Counted from the stretch's first letter, positions 26,718 through 37,151 are shown. The stretch is 64,000 bases of DNA from Rhodococcus sp. HNM0563 (GCF_012726195.1 NZ_JAASAF010000002.1:62001-126000), one strand, 5' to 3'. The notes: generated by a model not told the origin, from the sequence alone. Numbers and translations: made by a program.

Positions 26718-27083
26718 CTAGCGTGTCGTCTCGAATCCGAGGCGTCGAGCAGCGCGCGCCTTCTGCCTGCTGGACCTCAATCGACGAAGTCGTTTGACGA
26801 GCATCGGGTCTGCGGCGAGGGCTTCCTGACGGTCGATCAGGGCATTGAGCACCTGGTAGTAGCGGGTTGCGGACAACCCGAACAACTCCTTGATCGCCTC
26901 TTCTTTGGCGCCGGCGTACTTCCACCACTGCCGCTCGAACGCCAGGACGTCGTGCTCCCGACGGCTCAGGCCGTGCTCGCCGATATCGTGCGGGCTCCCG
27001 CTGTCGATCGGGCTGCTCTCGCCGACCTGACGCGCATCGTCCGCCTCGGATGGGTCCGTACCGTGCGCTGCTGCGCCGTCCAT
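26718..27083 (-). CDS. DUF3263 protein (putative HTH)
   Basis: 121 aa cytosolic protein. The C-terminal 75 residues are the DUF3263 domain: LSRREHDVLAFERQWWKYAG, KEEAIKELFGLSATRYYQVLNALIDRQEA, then a basic tail LRRLRSSRQKARAARR. The pattern looks like a helix-turn-helix preceded by a sigma-like helix, so DNA binding is plausible. ATG 27083 was chosen (GAGGAG 4 nt upstream) instead of the longer frame. It is 43 nt upstream of the LytR_C gene on the same strand and has the same partner in mycobacteria (Rv0430-Rv0431). Confidence 0.85.
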   Translation of the reverse strand: MDGAAAHGTDPSEADDARQVGESSPIDSGSPHDIGEHGLSRREHDVLAFERQWWKYAGAKEEAIKELFGLSATRYYQVLNALIDRQEALAADPMLVKRLRRLRSSRQKARAARRLGFETTR

Positions 27084-27218
27084 CTCACTCCTCGACTGCT
27101 TCGAATCACACCGCAATGACAATTACACCTGTGTGTTTCCGCGAGTCATTCAATCACGGGGGTGCGACACATACCGGTCGGACGAAGGGACGACTCGCGC
27201 GCATTATCCTGGTTCACC

Positions 27219-27818
27219 ATGGCCATCCTTCCCATCGTCATCACCGGCGACCCCGTTCTGCACAATCCCACCGACCCGGTGACCGAAACCCCCGCGGAAC
27301 TCGCGCAACTGATCGCCGACATGTACGAGACGATGGACGCCGCGAACGGCGTCGGGCTCGCCGCGAACCAGGTCGGCCTCGCCAAGCGCCTGTTCGTCTA
27401 CGACTGCCCGGATCGCGACGCATCCGGCAAGGTGATCCGCCGACGCGGTGCAGTGATCAACCCGGTGCTCGAGACCTCCGAGATCCCGGAGACCATGCCC
27501 GACCCAGAGGACGACCTCGAGGGTTGCCTCTCGGTCCCGGGGGAAAATTTCCCCACCGGGCGTGCCGACTGGGCGAAGGTCACCGGCACCGACGAGAACG
27601 GTGAGCCCGTCGAAATCGAGGGTCACGGGTTCTTCGCCCGGATGCTGCAGCACGAGGTCGGTCACCTCGACGGCTTCCTGTACGTCGACGTCCTGATCGG
27701 GCGCAACGCGCGCGCCGCCAAGAAGACGATCAAGCGCGCCGGCTGGGGCGTGCCCGGCCTCACGTGGCTGCCGGGGAGCGTCGACGACCCGTTCGGGCAC
27801 GACGACGATGACGACTGA
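27219..27818 (+). CDS. def: Peptide deformylase
   Basis: 199 aa metallo-enzyme that removes the N-formyl group from nascent proteins. All three motifs are intact: [10 protein letters not shown] (about 44-53), EGCLSVPG (about 104-111) and HEVGHLDG (about 146-153), supplying the Cys and two His metal ligands. ATG 27219 is 8 nt after TATCCT (27205-27210), consistent with a leaderless or near-leaderless mRNA. The C-terminus has an acidic tail of about 6 Asp. Overlaps the following GNAT gene by 11 bp. Confidence 0.96.
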   Translation: MAILPIVITGDPVLHNPTDPVTETPAELAQLIADMYETMDAANGVGLAANQVGLAKRLFVYDCPDRDASGKVIRRRGAVINPVLETSEIPETMPDPEDDLEGCLSVPGENFPTGRADWAKVTGTDENGEPVEIEGHGFFARMLQHEVGHLDGFLYVDVLIGRNARAAKKTIKRAGWGVPGLTWLPGSVDDPFGHDDDDD

Positions 27819-28797
27819 CCACCCGGTGACGACCGACAACCCTGCCGGGGCGCCGATCCCGCTCGGCACACGAGTCGTCGTCCGGTATCGCTTGCCCGCG
27901 GGGTACAGCCATCCGATGACCGACGTCATCGGGGATCTGGTGTCGCTCGAACCGGTGGTGGTCGTGCGGACCGCTGAGAAGAAACTCGTCCAGATCTCAC
28001 CGAGCACTGTCGTGGCGCTCAAGGCGCTGTCTGCGCGCCCGATCCGCATCGCCGAGATCCGCTCGCTCGAGCACGCCGCGGCCGCAGGGTGGCCCGGTCT
28101 CGAACAGGCCTGGATCGATGGCTGGTTCCTGCGCGCCGGTGGCGGGTTCACCGGGCGAGCCAATTCCGCGACACCTCTCGGACCACGCGGCACCGTGGGG
28201 CACCCCCACGATCCCGACGTGCGGGCACGGCTGCGTGAATGGTTCGCTGAGCGTGGGCTGCCTCTGCGGTTGCTGCTCCCCGACCGACTCGTTCCGACTC
28301 CGGAAGGTTGGGTGCCCAGCGGCAACCGGGTCCAGGTGATGGCAGCAGACCTCGACAATGTTCCGCTTCCCCCGAGTGTCGGCCCGGTGGTCGTCTCTCC
28401 TGAACCCGACGGGGACTGGCTCTCACTCTACCGAGGCGGCGACCTTCCGGAGGTCGCAGGCGCGGTTCTCGGCGCGGTCGTTGCGGGCACGCTCGGTTTC
28501 GGCCGCATCGGTCCGCCAGGGGCCCGGCCGGTCGCGATCGGGCGGGCCGCGATCACCGACGCTCCCGACGGCCGCCGTTGGATCGGCCTGAGCGCGATCG
28601 AGGTCGCCCCCGAGCATCGCAGGCGCGGCGTGGGCACGTTGCTGAGCGGATCGCTGCTGGGGTGGGGCCGCGAACTCGGCGCCACCCACGCCTACGTCCA
28701 GATCGAGGGGGACAACACGGCGTCCCGGGAGCTGTATTCCGGGTTGGGTTTCGTCGATCACCATCGCTACGGGTACGTGACGGAGCCCGTCGGCTAG
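27808..28797 (+). CDS. GNAT N-acetyltransferase with N-terminal extension
   Basis: 329 aa. Residues 20-75 form a small beta domain ([30 protein letters not shown]), and the C-terminal GNAT fold has the acetyl-CoA motif [19 protein letters not shown] (about 270-288) and [14 protein letters not shown]. Substrate unknown; orthologous by position to Rv0428c. ATG overlaps def, so both are probably co-expressed. Confidence 0.88.
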   Translation: MTTDHPVTTDNPAGAPIPLGTRVVVRYRLPAGYSHPMTDVIGDLVSLEPVVVVRTAEKKLVQISPSTVVALKALSARPIRIAEIRSLEHAAAAGWPGLEQAWIDGWFLRAGGGFTGRANSATPLGPRGTVGHPHDPDVRARLREWFAERGLPLRLLLPDRLVPTPEGWVPSGNRVQVMAADLDNVPLPPSVGPVVVSPEPDGDWLSLYRGGDLPEVAGAVLGAVVAGTLGFGRIGPPGARPVAIGRAAITDAPDGRRWIGLSAIEVAPEHRRRGVGTLLSGSLLGWGRELGATHAYVQIEGDNTASRELYSGLGFVDHHRYGYVTEPVG

Positions 28798-28816
28798 GTC
28801 GCCTACAGTGGTGGCC

Positions 28817-29620
28817 GTGCGCCTCGCTACCTGGAATGTGAACTCGGTCCGTGCTCGTACCGATCGGATCGTCGATTGGCTGCAACGAACCGACACGGAC
28901 GTGCTCGCGATGCAAGAGACGAAGTGCAAGGACGAGCAGTTCCCGTATGCCCGGTTCGAAGAACTCGGCTATCAGGTGGCGCATGTCGGCCTGAGCCAGT
29001 GGAACGGAGTCGCGATCCTCTCGCGTGTCGGACTCGACGACGTGCAGATCGGTTTCGAGGATCAACCCGGATTCTCGAAGGACCCCGAGGTCTCCCCCGT
29101 GCGTGAGGCGCGCGCCATCGGTGCCACCTGTGGCGGTGTCCGGGTGTGGAGCCTGTACGTGCCCAACGGCCGCGAGCTCACCGATCCCCATTACGCCTAC
29201 AAGCTCGATTGGCTCGCGAAGCTGCGCGCCGACGCGCAGGGCTGGCTCTCCACCGCCCCGGACCAACCGGTCGCGCTGGTCGGCGACTGGAACGTCGCCC
29301 CCACCGACGAAGACGTGTGGGATCCGGCGTTCTTCGAAGGCAAGACCCACACCTCGCAGCCCGAGCGCGACGCATTCTCCGCGTTCGCCGAGGCCGGTTT
29401 CGTCGATGTCGTGCGCCCGCACGCGCCCGGGCCCGGCGTGTACACCTACTGGGACTACACACAGCTGCGTTTTCCGAAGAAGCAGGGCATGCGCATCGAC
29501 TTCGTACTCGGGTCGCCTGCCCTCGCGGCGAAGGTCACGTCCGCGTCGATCGACCGCGACGAGCGCAAGGGCAAGGGCGCGAGCGATCACGCACCGGTGA
29601 TCGTCGACCTCGCCGAATAG
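28817..29620 (+). CDS. xthA: Exodeoxyribonuclease III (AP endonuclease)
   Basis: 267 aa. Mg-dependent nuclease that cuts at abasic sites and trims 3' ends in base-excision repair. Motifs: RLATWNVNSVRAR (N-terminal Asn), AMQETKCKDEQFP (catalytic Glu), SLYVPNGRE, LVGDWNVAPTDEDVW (Asp/Asn), and KGKGASDHAPVIVDL (catalytic Asp-His). Three GTG codons compete (28808, 28811, 28817). I choose 28817 because TACAGT (28804-28809) lies exactly 7 nt upstream and would overlap the earlier starts; homologues also begin at this point. The 3' end overlaps the convergent membrane-protein gene by 34 bp. Confidence 0.94.
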   Translation: MRLATWNVNSVRARTDRIVDWLQRTDTDVLAMQETKCKDEQFPYARFEELGYQVAHVGLSQWNGVAILSRVGLDDVQIGFEDQPGFSKDPEVSPVREARAIGATCGGVRVWSLYVPNGRELTDPHYAYKLDWLAKLRADAQGWLSTAPDQPVALVGDWNVAPTDEDVWDPAFFEGKTHTSQPERDAFSAFAEAGFVDVVRPHAPGPGVYTYWDYTQLRFPKKQGMRIDFVLGSPALAAKVTSASIDRDERKGKGASDHAPVIVDLAE

Positions 29621-30249
29621 TCCGGGGCGTCGGCCGCGTCCACGTCCTGGGCCCGGTCCGATTTCACGAGTTCGTACGCCACCAACGCGCAACCGATCAG
29701 CATGAGGACGCCGTGCGCGATCCGCAGCGTCGGCGACACGAAGAACTGCGGGATGTACAGGAGAAATCCTGCAGCCGTGATGCCCGCCGGAAGCACCGGG
29801 GTCCATCTCCTACGCACCGCTGACACAAGCACGACGATCACCCCGACAGCGACGAGGAGCAACCCCACACCGAACGCGATCATCGCCGCGGTTCCGGTTC
29901 GGATCAGTTCGGCAAGCTCGAGCGCGGTATCGCCGTCGACGGCGGTGAGTTCGTGCAGCGCGAAGGTCTCGGATCCGAAGTACAGCAGGGTCAGAGCGCT
30001 ACCGACGCCGATCGCCGCGGTGGCGCGCGGTGCAATGTGCAATTCCGCGAACGCGAATGCCGTCAGGAGGAATGCGGCGGCGCCGACGAGATGCGCGACC
30101 GTCCACCAGATCGAGCCGAACTGTTCGAGGGTGTCTGCTCCACCGCCGGGTGCGAACGGCCGGGTGAGTGGGAAGAGAGCGAACAGGATGCCCGCGACCA
30201 CCAGCAGCGTTGCGGCGACCGTGCGTCGTTGGGGATTTTCGTGATTCAT
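29587..30249 (-). CDS. Membrane protein of unknown function (about six helices)
   Basis: 220 aa with about six hydrophobic segments, for example TLLVVAGILFALFPL, TVAHLVGAAAFLLTAFAFAEL, AAMIAFGVGLLLVAVGVIVVLVSAV and AHGVLMLIGCALVAYEL. No family was recognised with confidence. ATG 30249 has GGGAG about 8 nt upstream. A perfect 9-bp inverted repeat lies 18-53 nt upstream, a likely operator. Convergent with, and overlapping, xthA. Confidence 0.75.
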   Translation of the reverse strand: MNHENPQRRTVAATLLVVAGILFALFPLTRPFAPGGGADTLEQFGSIWWTVAHLVGAAAFLLTAFAFAELHIAPRATAAIGVGSALTLLYFGSETFALHELTAVDGDTALELAELIRTGTAAMIAFGVGLLLVAVGVIVVLVSAVRRRWTPVLPAGITAAGFLLYIPQFFVSPTLRIAHGVLMLIGCALVAYELVKSDRAQDVDAADAPDYSARSTITGA

Positions 30250-30266
30250 GGCGAGATCTCCCGAAT

Positions 30267-30302
30267 AGTGAACACCGACCGCTTTCGAGATCAGTGTTCA
30301 CT
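30267..30302 (-). promoter_or_regulatory. Inverted repeat operator (TetR-like) upstream of membrane protein
   Basis: AGTGAACAC (30267-30275) and GTGTTCACT (30294-30302) are perfect 9-bp arms around an 18-bp spacer, lying 18 bp upstream of the ATG at 30249. The length and symmetry suit a TetR-family or similar dimeric repressor. No regulator gene is adjacent, so a distant one must be assumed. Confidence 0.55.
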
Positions 30303-30344
30303 CTTTGGGCCGATCAAGCAAGAGCAGTGCTCACATTTTTCGGG

Positions 30345-30689
30345 TCAGACTCTCCGAGCGGGCTCGATCGGCACGATCACATCGCGGTAGCCCGGATTCG
30401 ACGAGAGATACCTCTGCACATACGTACATACCGGCCGCACTCGCCAACCTCGCCTCCTCGCGATGTCGAGCGACCCGCCGACGAGGATGCCGGCAAGACC
30501 ACGGTGCCCGAAGTCTTCGACGATCACGGTGTGCAGGAAATCGACGACGGGACGCCCCCTCCCGGGAATGCCCGCCGGATGCTCGGAATCGAAATACCCC
30601 AGAATGCCCACGAGGTCACCATTGAGACGCAACTCGAATCGGTTCTGATCGGCGTTGTCGGACACCTCAGCCGTCGACAAGTTGATCAC
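30345..30689 (-). CDS. Small GNAT-like acetyltransferase (PF14542 type)
   Basis: 114 aa. The core FLHTVIVEDFGHRGLAGILVGGSLDIARRRG followed by VRPVCTYVQRYLSSNPGY matches the short GCN5-related family whose members keep the acetyl-CoA loop but little else. Start is GTG 30689, with GGGGAGG 5 nt upstream; the open frame extends 21 nt further. Divergent from thiD. Substrate unknown. Confidence 0.82.
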   Translation of the reverse strand: MINLSTAEVSDNADQNRFELRLNGDLVGILGYFDSEHPAGIPGRGRPVVDFLHTVIVEDFGHRGLAGILVGGSLDIARRRGWRVRPVCTYVQRYLSSNPGYRDVIVPIEPARRV

Positions 30690-30714
30690 GAGCGCCTCCC
30701 CGAACCTCAATACT

Positions 30715-30734
30715 TAGTGTGACGCACGACACTA
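30715..30734. promoter_or_regulatory. Short inverted repeat between GNAT gene and thiD
   Basis: TAGTGT-N8-ACACTA is a perfect 6-bp inverted repeat in the 137-bp divergent region. It abuts TAAGTAT on the minus strand, a plausible -10 for the GNAT gene. Operator function is a guess. Confidence 0.3.
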
Positions 30735-30826
30735 TAGAGCACATGTGCGCAGCGCTGGGGCACCGCTCCCCCGACAGAGTGCCGACACCGGAAGCTGCCC
30801 GAACGACGACCGGTAGGGTCACCTCC

Positions 30827-31675
30827 GTGCAGCTGCTTCCCCTGGCCGAACAAGGCCACACCCCGATTCGTGTGCTCACCATCGCCGGCACGGACTCCGG
30901 AGGAGGCGCGGGCATCCAGGCCGACTCGCGCACGATGGCGATGTGCGGTGTCCACGCCTGTGTCGCGGTGGCCGCGGTGACCGTGCAGAACTCGGTCGGG
31001 GTGAGCGGCTTCCACGAGATCCCACCGGAGACGGTGGCAGCCCAGGTGCGATGCGTTGTCGACGACATCGGAGTGGCTGCGGCCAAGACGGGCATGCTTG
31101 CGTCGACCGAGATCATCGAAGCGGTCGCGGACGTGTGCTCGGAGGTCGGCATCGGCCGCGACACCGCCGTCCCACTCGTCGTGGACCCCGTGTGTGCGTC
31201 GATGCATGGAGATCCCCTATTGCATGCGAGTGCACTCGAGGCCGTCCGCTCGGCGCTGATCCCGCTGGCGACCGTCGTCACCCCCAACCTCGACGAGATC
31301 CGGCTCATCACCGGTATCGAGGTGGTCGACGACCGCACCGCAAGGCAGGCCGCGGAAGCACTGCACGGGCTCGGTGCACAGTGGTCGATCGTGAAGGGCG
31401 GTCATCTGCGCACTTCGGACTCGAGCACCGATCTGTTGTTCGACGGCGACCGATTCCTCGAGTTCCCGAGCCCGCGCCTCGCCACGGGTAACGACCACGG
31501 TGGCGGCGACACGCTCGCGGCGGCGATTGCATCGGCGCTCGCCCACGGCAGGTCGGTGCCGGACGCGGTGGCGTTCGCGAAGGAATGGGTGACGAAGTGC
31601 CTCGAATGGTCGTACGACCTCGGCCACGGTCACGGGCCGGTCAACCCACTGTGGCGACTCCACGAGCAGCCCTGA
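30827..31675 (+). CDS. thiD: Hydroxymethylpyrimidine/phosphomethylpyrimidine kinase
   Basis: 282 aa ribokinase-fold enzyme that phosphorylates HMP and HMP-phosphate for thiamine synthesis. Conserved: TIAGTDSGGGAGIQAD (substrate loop), VQNSVGVSG, AAKTGML, VVDPVCASMHG and TPNLDEIRLITG. The anion-hole segment reads NDHGGGDTLAAAIAS, where many ThiD have HGTGCTLS, so the usual Cys is replaced by Asp as in other ribokinases. Start GTG 30827 is exactly 7 nt after TAGGGT (30814-30819), implying a leaderless mRNA; the frame is open 108 nt further upstream. It is the only thiamine gene here on its own transcript besides thiE. Confidence 0.93.
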   Translation: MQLLPLAEQGHTPIRVLTIAGTDSGGGAGIQADSRTMAMCGVHACVAVAAVTVQNSVGVSGFHEIPPETVAAQVRCVVDDIGVAAAKTGMLASTEIIEAVADVCSEVGIGRDTAVPLVVDPVCASMHGDPLLHASALEAVRSALIPLATVVTPNLDEIRLITGIEVVDDRTARQAAEALHGLGAQWSIVKGGHLRTSDSSTDLLFDGDRFLEFPSPRLATGNDHGGGDTLAAAIASALAHGRSVPDAVAFAKEWVTKCLEWSYDLGHGHGPVNPLWRLHEQP

Positions 31676-31688
31676 CAGAACAGCCCGA

Positions 31689-33155
31689 CTACTCAGTGAA
31701 CGCAGCCCGCGCCTCGGTGCGCGCTGCCCCGCTCGGGACTCCGTCCGGGCCGTCGAGCGAGCCTGCGTAGACCGCGGTGCTGTAGGCGGCCGACGCCGCG
31801 GAGACCGCGAAGGCATCGCGGTCGATGTTGTCCACTGTGTCCTCCGCGCTGTGGTAGTTCGGGTCGAAGTCCTCGTCCGCAGCGCCGCCCCACTTGTCGG
31901 CCTCTTCCGGGGTCTTGTCTTCGTCGGCGCCGGTGAACGTGCCACCGGCGGGGATTCCCACTGCAATGAACGGGCCGTAATCGGAGCGACCGTCGAAATC
32001 GGTGCCGCCGGCATCGATCCCGCGCTCGGCGAAGAATCCGGAGAGGGTGCGCTCGATGCCGGCCGATCCCTCGGGTCCCGGTCCGGCACCGTCCATATCG
32101 GAATCGTCGCCGTCCAAGAGGAGATAACCGGGGTTCGGGGACCCGAGCATGTCGAAATTCAGGTAGAGGGCAATCGCATCGCGCTCCTCGGGAGACAACG
32201 ACGCGACATACTCGCTCGACCCCACGAGCCCGATCTCCTCGGCGCCCCAGAACGCGAACCGCACCGCGTTGGTGACGCCGGGTTCGCTGCCGAGCTGCAG
32301 CGCGGTCTCGAGGACTGCCGCGACACCGCTGCCGTTGTCATTGATCCCCGGTCCTTCGGGCACGCTGTCGAGATGTGCACCGACGACCACCACATCGTCG
32401 GTCGAGCCCGTGGCGGTCTGCGCAATGACGTTGCGGGAGCGCTGCGTCTCGGTCTTCGTGTCGAGAACGAGGTCCACCGACGGTGATTCCGCAACCCGCT
32501 CACCGTCTGCCGGACCGATTCCGCCGACGGGAATTCGTCGCGGCACGGTCTCGTCGAGCGTCGCACCGGCGAGGGGTCCGTCCTCTGTGTTCACCACGAG
32601 CAGCGCCGCAGCCCCCGCATCGGCGGCAAGTGTCTCCTTCACCGAGAAGGTGCACACGCCACGGTCGACCACCACGATCGCTCCCGAAACATCGAGACCG
32701 TTGTAGTCGGTGGCCTCGCATCCCGGAGTGTCGTCAGTGGGCACCCGCACGACGGGTGCGGTCAGCCCCTCGGGTCCGGTCGTGGGCGACAGACCCAGTG
32801 CCCGCACGTCGAGGGGTTGTCCGTCGATCTCGAGCCTCTGGGCTTCGACCTCGAAGGTGGTGGCCTCGAATTCGGGTGTCTGCACGTCGTATCCGGCGTC
32901 GCGCAACGCGCCCGCTACGTAGTCGACACTCGCGTCGTAGCCCGCCGTACCGAGCGCACGGTTACCGTCGTGCTCCGTTGCGATGCGCTCGAATTCGGTG
33001 AGGTGGCCCATCAGGGCATCGATCTGCACGCTGTCGGCGAGAGCGGTCGGATCGACGAATGCCGCGTCCGTACCGCCATCGTCCGCGCAGCCTGCGAGCA
33101 CCACTGCCGCCACCACGACCATGGCGGTGCGGCGGCCGATCACCGTGTCGATCAT
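31689..33155 (-). CDS. lpqL: M28-family lipoprotein aminopeptidase (LpqL-like)
   Basis: 488 aa exported zinc peptidase. Lipoprotein signal AMVVVAAVVLAGC (lipobox LAGC) at residues 10-23. A protease-associated (PA) domain occupies about 130-235 (CEATDYNGLDVSGAIVVVDRG). The M28 catalytic domain has metal ligands in VGAHLDSV (His), GINDNGSG (Asp), WGAEEIGLVG (Glu pair), LNFDMLG (Asp) and NYHSAEDT (His). Probably trims peptides at the cell surface. ATG 33155 lies 6 nt after TACGCT, suggesting a leaderless mRNA. Convergent with thiD, only 13 nt apart. Confidence 0.92.
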   Translation of the reverse strand: MIDTVIGRRTAMVVVAAVVLAGCADDGGTDAAFVDPTALADSVQIDALMGHLTEFERIATEHDGNRALGTAGYDASVDYVAGALRDAGYDVQTPEFEATTFEVEAQRLEIDGQPLDVRALGLSPTTGPEGLTAPVVRVPTDDTPGCEATDYNGLDVSGAIVVVDRGVCTFSVKETLAADAGAAALLVVNTEDGPLAGATLDETVPRRIPVGGIGPADGERVAESPSVDLVLDTKTETQRSRNVIAQTATGSTDDVVVVGAHLDSVPEGPGINDNGSGVAAVLETALQLGSEPGVTNAVRFAFWGAEEIGLVGSSEYVASLSPEERDAIALYLNFDMLGSPNPGYLLLDGDDSDMDGAGPGPEGSAGIERTLSGFFAERGIDAGGTDFDGRSDYGPFIAVGIPAGGTFTGADEDKTPEEADKWGGAADEDFDPNYHSAEDTVDNIDRDAFAVSAASAAYSTAVYAGSLDGPDGVPSGAARTEARAAFTE

Positions 33156-33181
33156 TGCCCGAGCGTACTGTCCCGCACAGC

Positions 33182-33961
33182 TCAGGCGTCGCGTTTACCG
33201 ACCACTGCAAGCGACACACCGAACACGACCGCCGTGAACAATGCGAAGTACAGCAGCGAACCCCACGGTCCCCAATGGAACTCGACCCCCTGCTCCATAC
33301 CGAGGAAGTGGTTGATGTTGATGAACGGCAGGAACGGCTGAATTTCACGACCCACTCGGCCGAACAACGAGAACAACGATTCGATGAGCAGCGGCCACAA
33401 CAGTAGGAGCGCGATCGTGCCCGCCGACTGCCGCAGCAATGTCCCCACACCCACCGCGAGGAACACCGCCAGGAACGCGTAGAGCGCAATGCCGTAGATC
33501 GCGCGCCACGTGTCGCCCTCGAGCACTAGGTCGCGACCTGCCTCCGGACCCGCGAGAGCTTTCGCGACATACACGGAGATCAGGCCCACCACGCCGGTGA
33601 CCACAGCTCCGATCACTCCGATGAGAACCGATTTCACGGTCAGCACGAGAGAACGGTTGGGATTGGCGATGAAGGTCGTCCGGATGACGCCGAAACGGTA
33701 CTCGCTCGTGACCGACAGCGCAGCGAGGATCATCAGCACCATGATGCCGAAGCCCGTGACACCGGTCGCGGCGATATCGGGGGTCAGATAGAACCGGGCG
33801 GCCTCGTCGTCGAGCGACATGGAACTGCGGGCCACAGCCCCCATCATTGCGGCGAAACCGATACCCAGGGCGACGATCACCGCCAGGCACCAGAACGGAG
33901 ACTGCACCGACGTAAGTTTGATGCGTTCCGCACGCAAGGTGTCCAATGCTGGTGATGCCAT
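33182..33961 (-). CDS. ABC-2 type transporter permease
   Basis: 259 aa with six hydrophobic segments, for example SPFWCLAVIVALGIGFAAMMGAVA and IMVLMILAALSVTSEYRFGVIRTTF, the latter carrying the ABC-2 motif (TSEYRFGxIRTTF). Probably forms an exporter with the ATPase encoded just upstream, whose stop codon shares base 33961 with this ATG. Substrate unknown. Confidence 0.88.
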   Translation of the reverse strand: MASPALDTLRAERIKLTSVQSPFWCLAVIVALGIGFAAMMGAVARSSMSLDDEAARFYLTPDIAATGVTGFGIMVLMILAALSVTSEYRFGVIRTTFIANPNRSLVLTVKSVLIGVIGAVVTGVVGLISVYVAKALAGPEAGRDLVLEGDTWRAIYGIALYAFLAVFLAVGVGTLLRQSAGTIALLLLWPLLIESLFSLFGRVGREIQPFLPFININHFLGMEQGVEFHWGPWGSLLYFALFTAVVFGVSLAVVGKRDA

Positions 33962-34890
33962 TACAGGCTGCCCTTCATCACGTCGTCGAAACCGGTGCCG
34001 TGGAACTCCACGTCGCCTCCGGTCAGTTTCATGAACGCATCCTCGAGGGATGCATGGCGGCCCGCCAGTTCGTGCAGGACGATCGAGCGTGCCGCGGCGA
34101 GCTCACCGATCTCTGCCGCACCGGCTCCCGAGACGTGCAACGCACCGTCCTCCTCGATCACCGTGTGCCCGCGTTCGGTGAGTGCGCTGCGCAACTCATC
34201 GAGTTGGGGGCTGCGAACCACCACGAGCGATTCCGACGCCCGATCGACGAAGTCCTCGACCGACATGTCGGCGATGAGCTTGCCTCGTCCGATCACAATG
34301 AGGTGATCGGCGGTCTGGGCCATCTCCGACAGCAGGTGACTCGACACGAGCACCGTGCGGCCCTCCGCAGCCAGGGCTTGCATGAACCGGCGGATCCACA
34401 CGATGCCCTCTGGATCGAGACCGTTGACAGGTTCGTCGAACAACAACACCTTCGGGTCGCCCAGCAGCGCACCTGCCAGACCGAGGCGCTGCGACATGCC
34501 GAGCGAGAAACCGCCTGCGCGTTTGCCTGCGACCTCGGTCAGCCCGACCTGACGCAGTACCTCATCGACGCGGGAATCCGGCAATCCGTTGGAGGCTGCA
34601 AGCCACCGCAGGTGTGCGCGCGCCGATCGGTTCGGATGTACCCATTTGGCGTCGAGCAGCGCACCGACGGTCTGCAGCGGACGCGTAAGGTCCCGATACC
34701 GCTTGCCCTCGATGAGCGCGGTACCCGATGTCGGACGGTCCAACCCTAGGATCATGCGCATCGTCGTCGACTTGCCCGCCCCGTTGGGGCCGAGGAACCC
34801 GGTGACGATTCCCGGTGGGACGGTGAACGTCACGTTGTCGACGGCAGTGGTTGAACCGAAGGTCTTGGTCAGTCCGGTCACTTCGATCAT
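33961..34890 (-). CDS. ABC transporter ATP-binding protein (ABC-2 partner)
   Basis: 309 aa. Walker A GFLGPNGAGKSTTMRMILGL (about 32-51), signature variant FSLGMSQRLGLAGAL in place of LSGGQ, Walker B KVLLFDEPVNGLDPEG, and switch His in LVSSHLL. The degenerate signature is typical of bacitracin/antibiotic and lipid exporters of the ABC-2 class. A C-terminal extension of about 90 residues follows the nucleotide-binding domain. Same strand as thiOSG, 58 nt downstream, so read-through is possible. Confidence 0.92.
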   Translation of the reverse strand: MIEVTGLTKTFGSTTAVDNVTFTVPPGIVTGFLGPNGAGKSTTMRMILGLDRPTSGTALIEGKRYRDLTRPLQTVGALLDAKWVHPNRSARAHLRWLAASNGLPDSRVDEVLRQVGLTEVAGKRAGGFSLGMSQRLGLAGALLGDPKVLLFDEPVNGLDPEGIVWIRRFMQALAAEGRTVLVSSHLLSEMAQTADHLIVIGRGKLIADMSVEDFVDRASESLVVVRSPQLDELRSALTERGHTVIEEDGALHVSGAGAAEIGELAAARSIVLHELAGRHASLEDAFMKLTGGDVEFHGTGFDDVMKGSL

Positions 34891-34948
34891 GGTTCACAGA
34901 CTGCCGGAAATCCGGCCGGAGCGCAGCACCACGCCCGCGACCAGCGCC

Positions 34949-35950
<1,002 letters not shown>

Positions 35951-35954
<4 letters not shown>

Positions 35955-37024
35955 CGCACGCTCTCCTTCGCGAATCGTTGGGGATCTGCATGTGCCACCT
36001 CGGCGAGCGGGTTGTCGGCGAGTTCGGCGAGCACCGCGTCGACCGTGACCGCGGTGAGCAGGATTCCGTTGCGGCCGTGCCCGGTAGCAGCAATCACCCG
36101 ATCCGACAATCTGCCGATCAGCGGCAGATTGTCGGGGGTCATCGGGCGCAGCCCCGCGCTCGCCTCGTGCAGTTCGTACTCACCGATCGCGGGAAACAGC
36201 ATTTCGGCGTCGGCGATCAGGTCTCGCACTCCCGCGACCGTGACCTCGGTGTCGCCCGCTTCGTACTGGGTCGCTCCCACGACGATCCCGTCGGCGCGCG
36301 GCACCAGATACGCGGGGCGTCCGTGCACACTGCCGCGCACGGTGTGCCGCGGCGGCGGGGTCGCTCCGGGTCGCACGCGCAGCCGCAGGATCTCACCTTT
36401 GACCGGCCGGACCGGAAGGTCCGGCCACAGTCGCGCCGATGCGGATCCCGCAGCGAGCACGACGCGATCCTCGGACAGTTCGTCGAGGTCGCCGACGGAA
36501 GCCTGAACGAACTGCACACCCGCTGCGACGGCAGCGCGATGCAGCGCTTCGACGAGCCTTCTGTTGTCGACGGACAGTTCGGTGGGGGCCAGCAGGCCGA
36601 GCCTGATCCGTGGCCCCAGCGACGGTTCGAGATCACGGATCTCGGCGCGTGTGAGGATGCGCATCTCGTGGCCCTGCTCCGCGACCCAGGTTGCGATCGT
36701 GCGCAGGTCGGCGGCGTCCGCAGCGTCCAGTGCGACCGTCAGCGATGCACCCGCAGTGAAGACGTCGATGCCGGTCTCGCGTTCGAGATCGTGCGCGAGT
36801 GCGGGCCAGCGCTGCAGCGAGGCCGCCCCTAGATCGAGGACGCGTTCTTCCCCGGGCCACCCCTCCGACAACGGTGCGAGCATTCCGCCCGCAACCCAGG
36901 ATGCGCCGGTGCCCGGAGCACGATCGTGGACGGTGACCGTCCATCCCGCACGGGCTGCACGCCACGCGACGGCCAGACCGATCACGCCACCGCCGATGAC
37001 CGCTACTGTCGACACGACATCCAC
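35951..37024 (-). CDS. thiO: Glycine oxidase ThiO
   Basis: 357 aa FAD enzyme that makes dehydroglycine (iminoglycine) for ThiG. N-terminal GVIGLAVAWRAARAGWTVTVHDR (GxGxxG as GGGVIG) and the C-terminal GLRPMTPDNLPLIG and ATGHGRNGILL FAD motifs are intact. Two start codons fit: GTG 37024 (GGGAG 4 nt upstream) and GTG 37015. The ribosome-binding region directly follows the TPP aptamer, so translation is probably shut off by thiamine pyrophosphate. Confidence 0.94.
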
Positions 37025-37026
37025 CT

Positions 37027-37118
37027 CACTCCCTGCGCCGGCATGATCCGGTTCAGGTCATAACGGTCGGGGCCGGCAGGCCCCCTCTCAGCCCCGCGAT
37101 CCCCGGGACTCCCGTGTT
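37027..37118 (-). promoter_or_regulatory. TPP riboswitch (THI element) controlling thiOSG
   Basis: On the minus strand the conserved segments occur in order: CGGGAGTCC, GGGGCTGAGAGGG, GACCGTTATGACCTGAACCGG, ATCATGCCGGCGCAGGGAG. These are the TPP-aptamer signatures (CUGAGA and ACCUGA boxes). The 3' edge of the P1 stem contains the GGGAG used as the thiO ribosome-binding site, which favours translational control without a terminator. Confidence 0.95.
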
Positions 37119-37151
37119 GTCACTTTCGAGGTAGAGGCTACCGTCTTGTCC

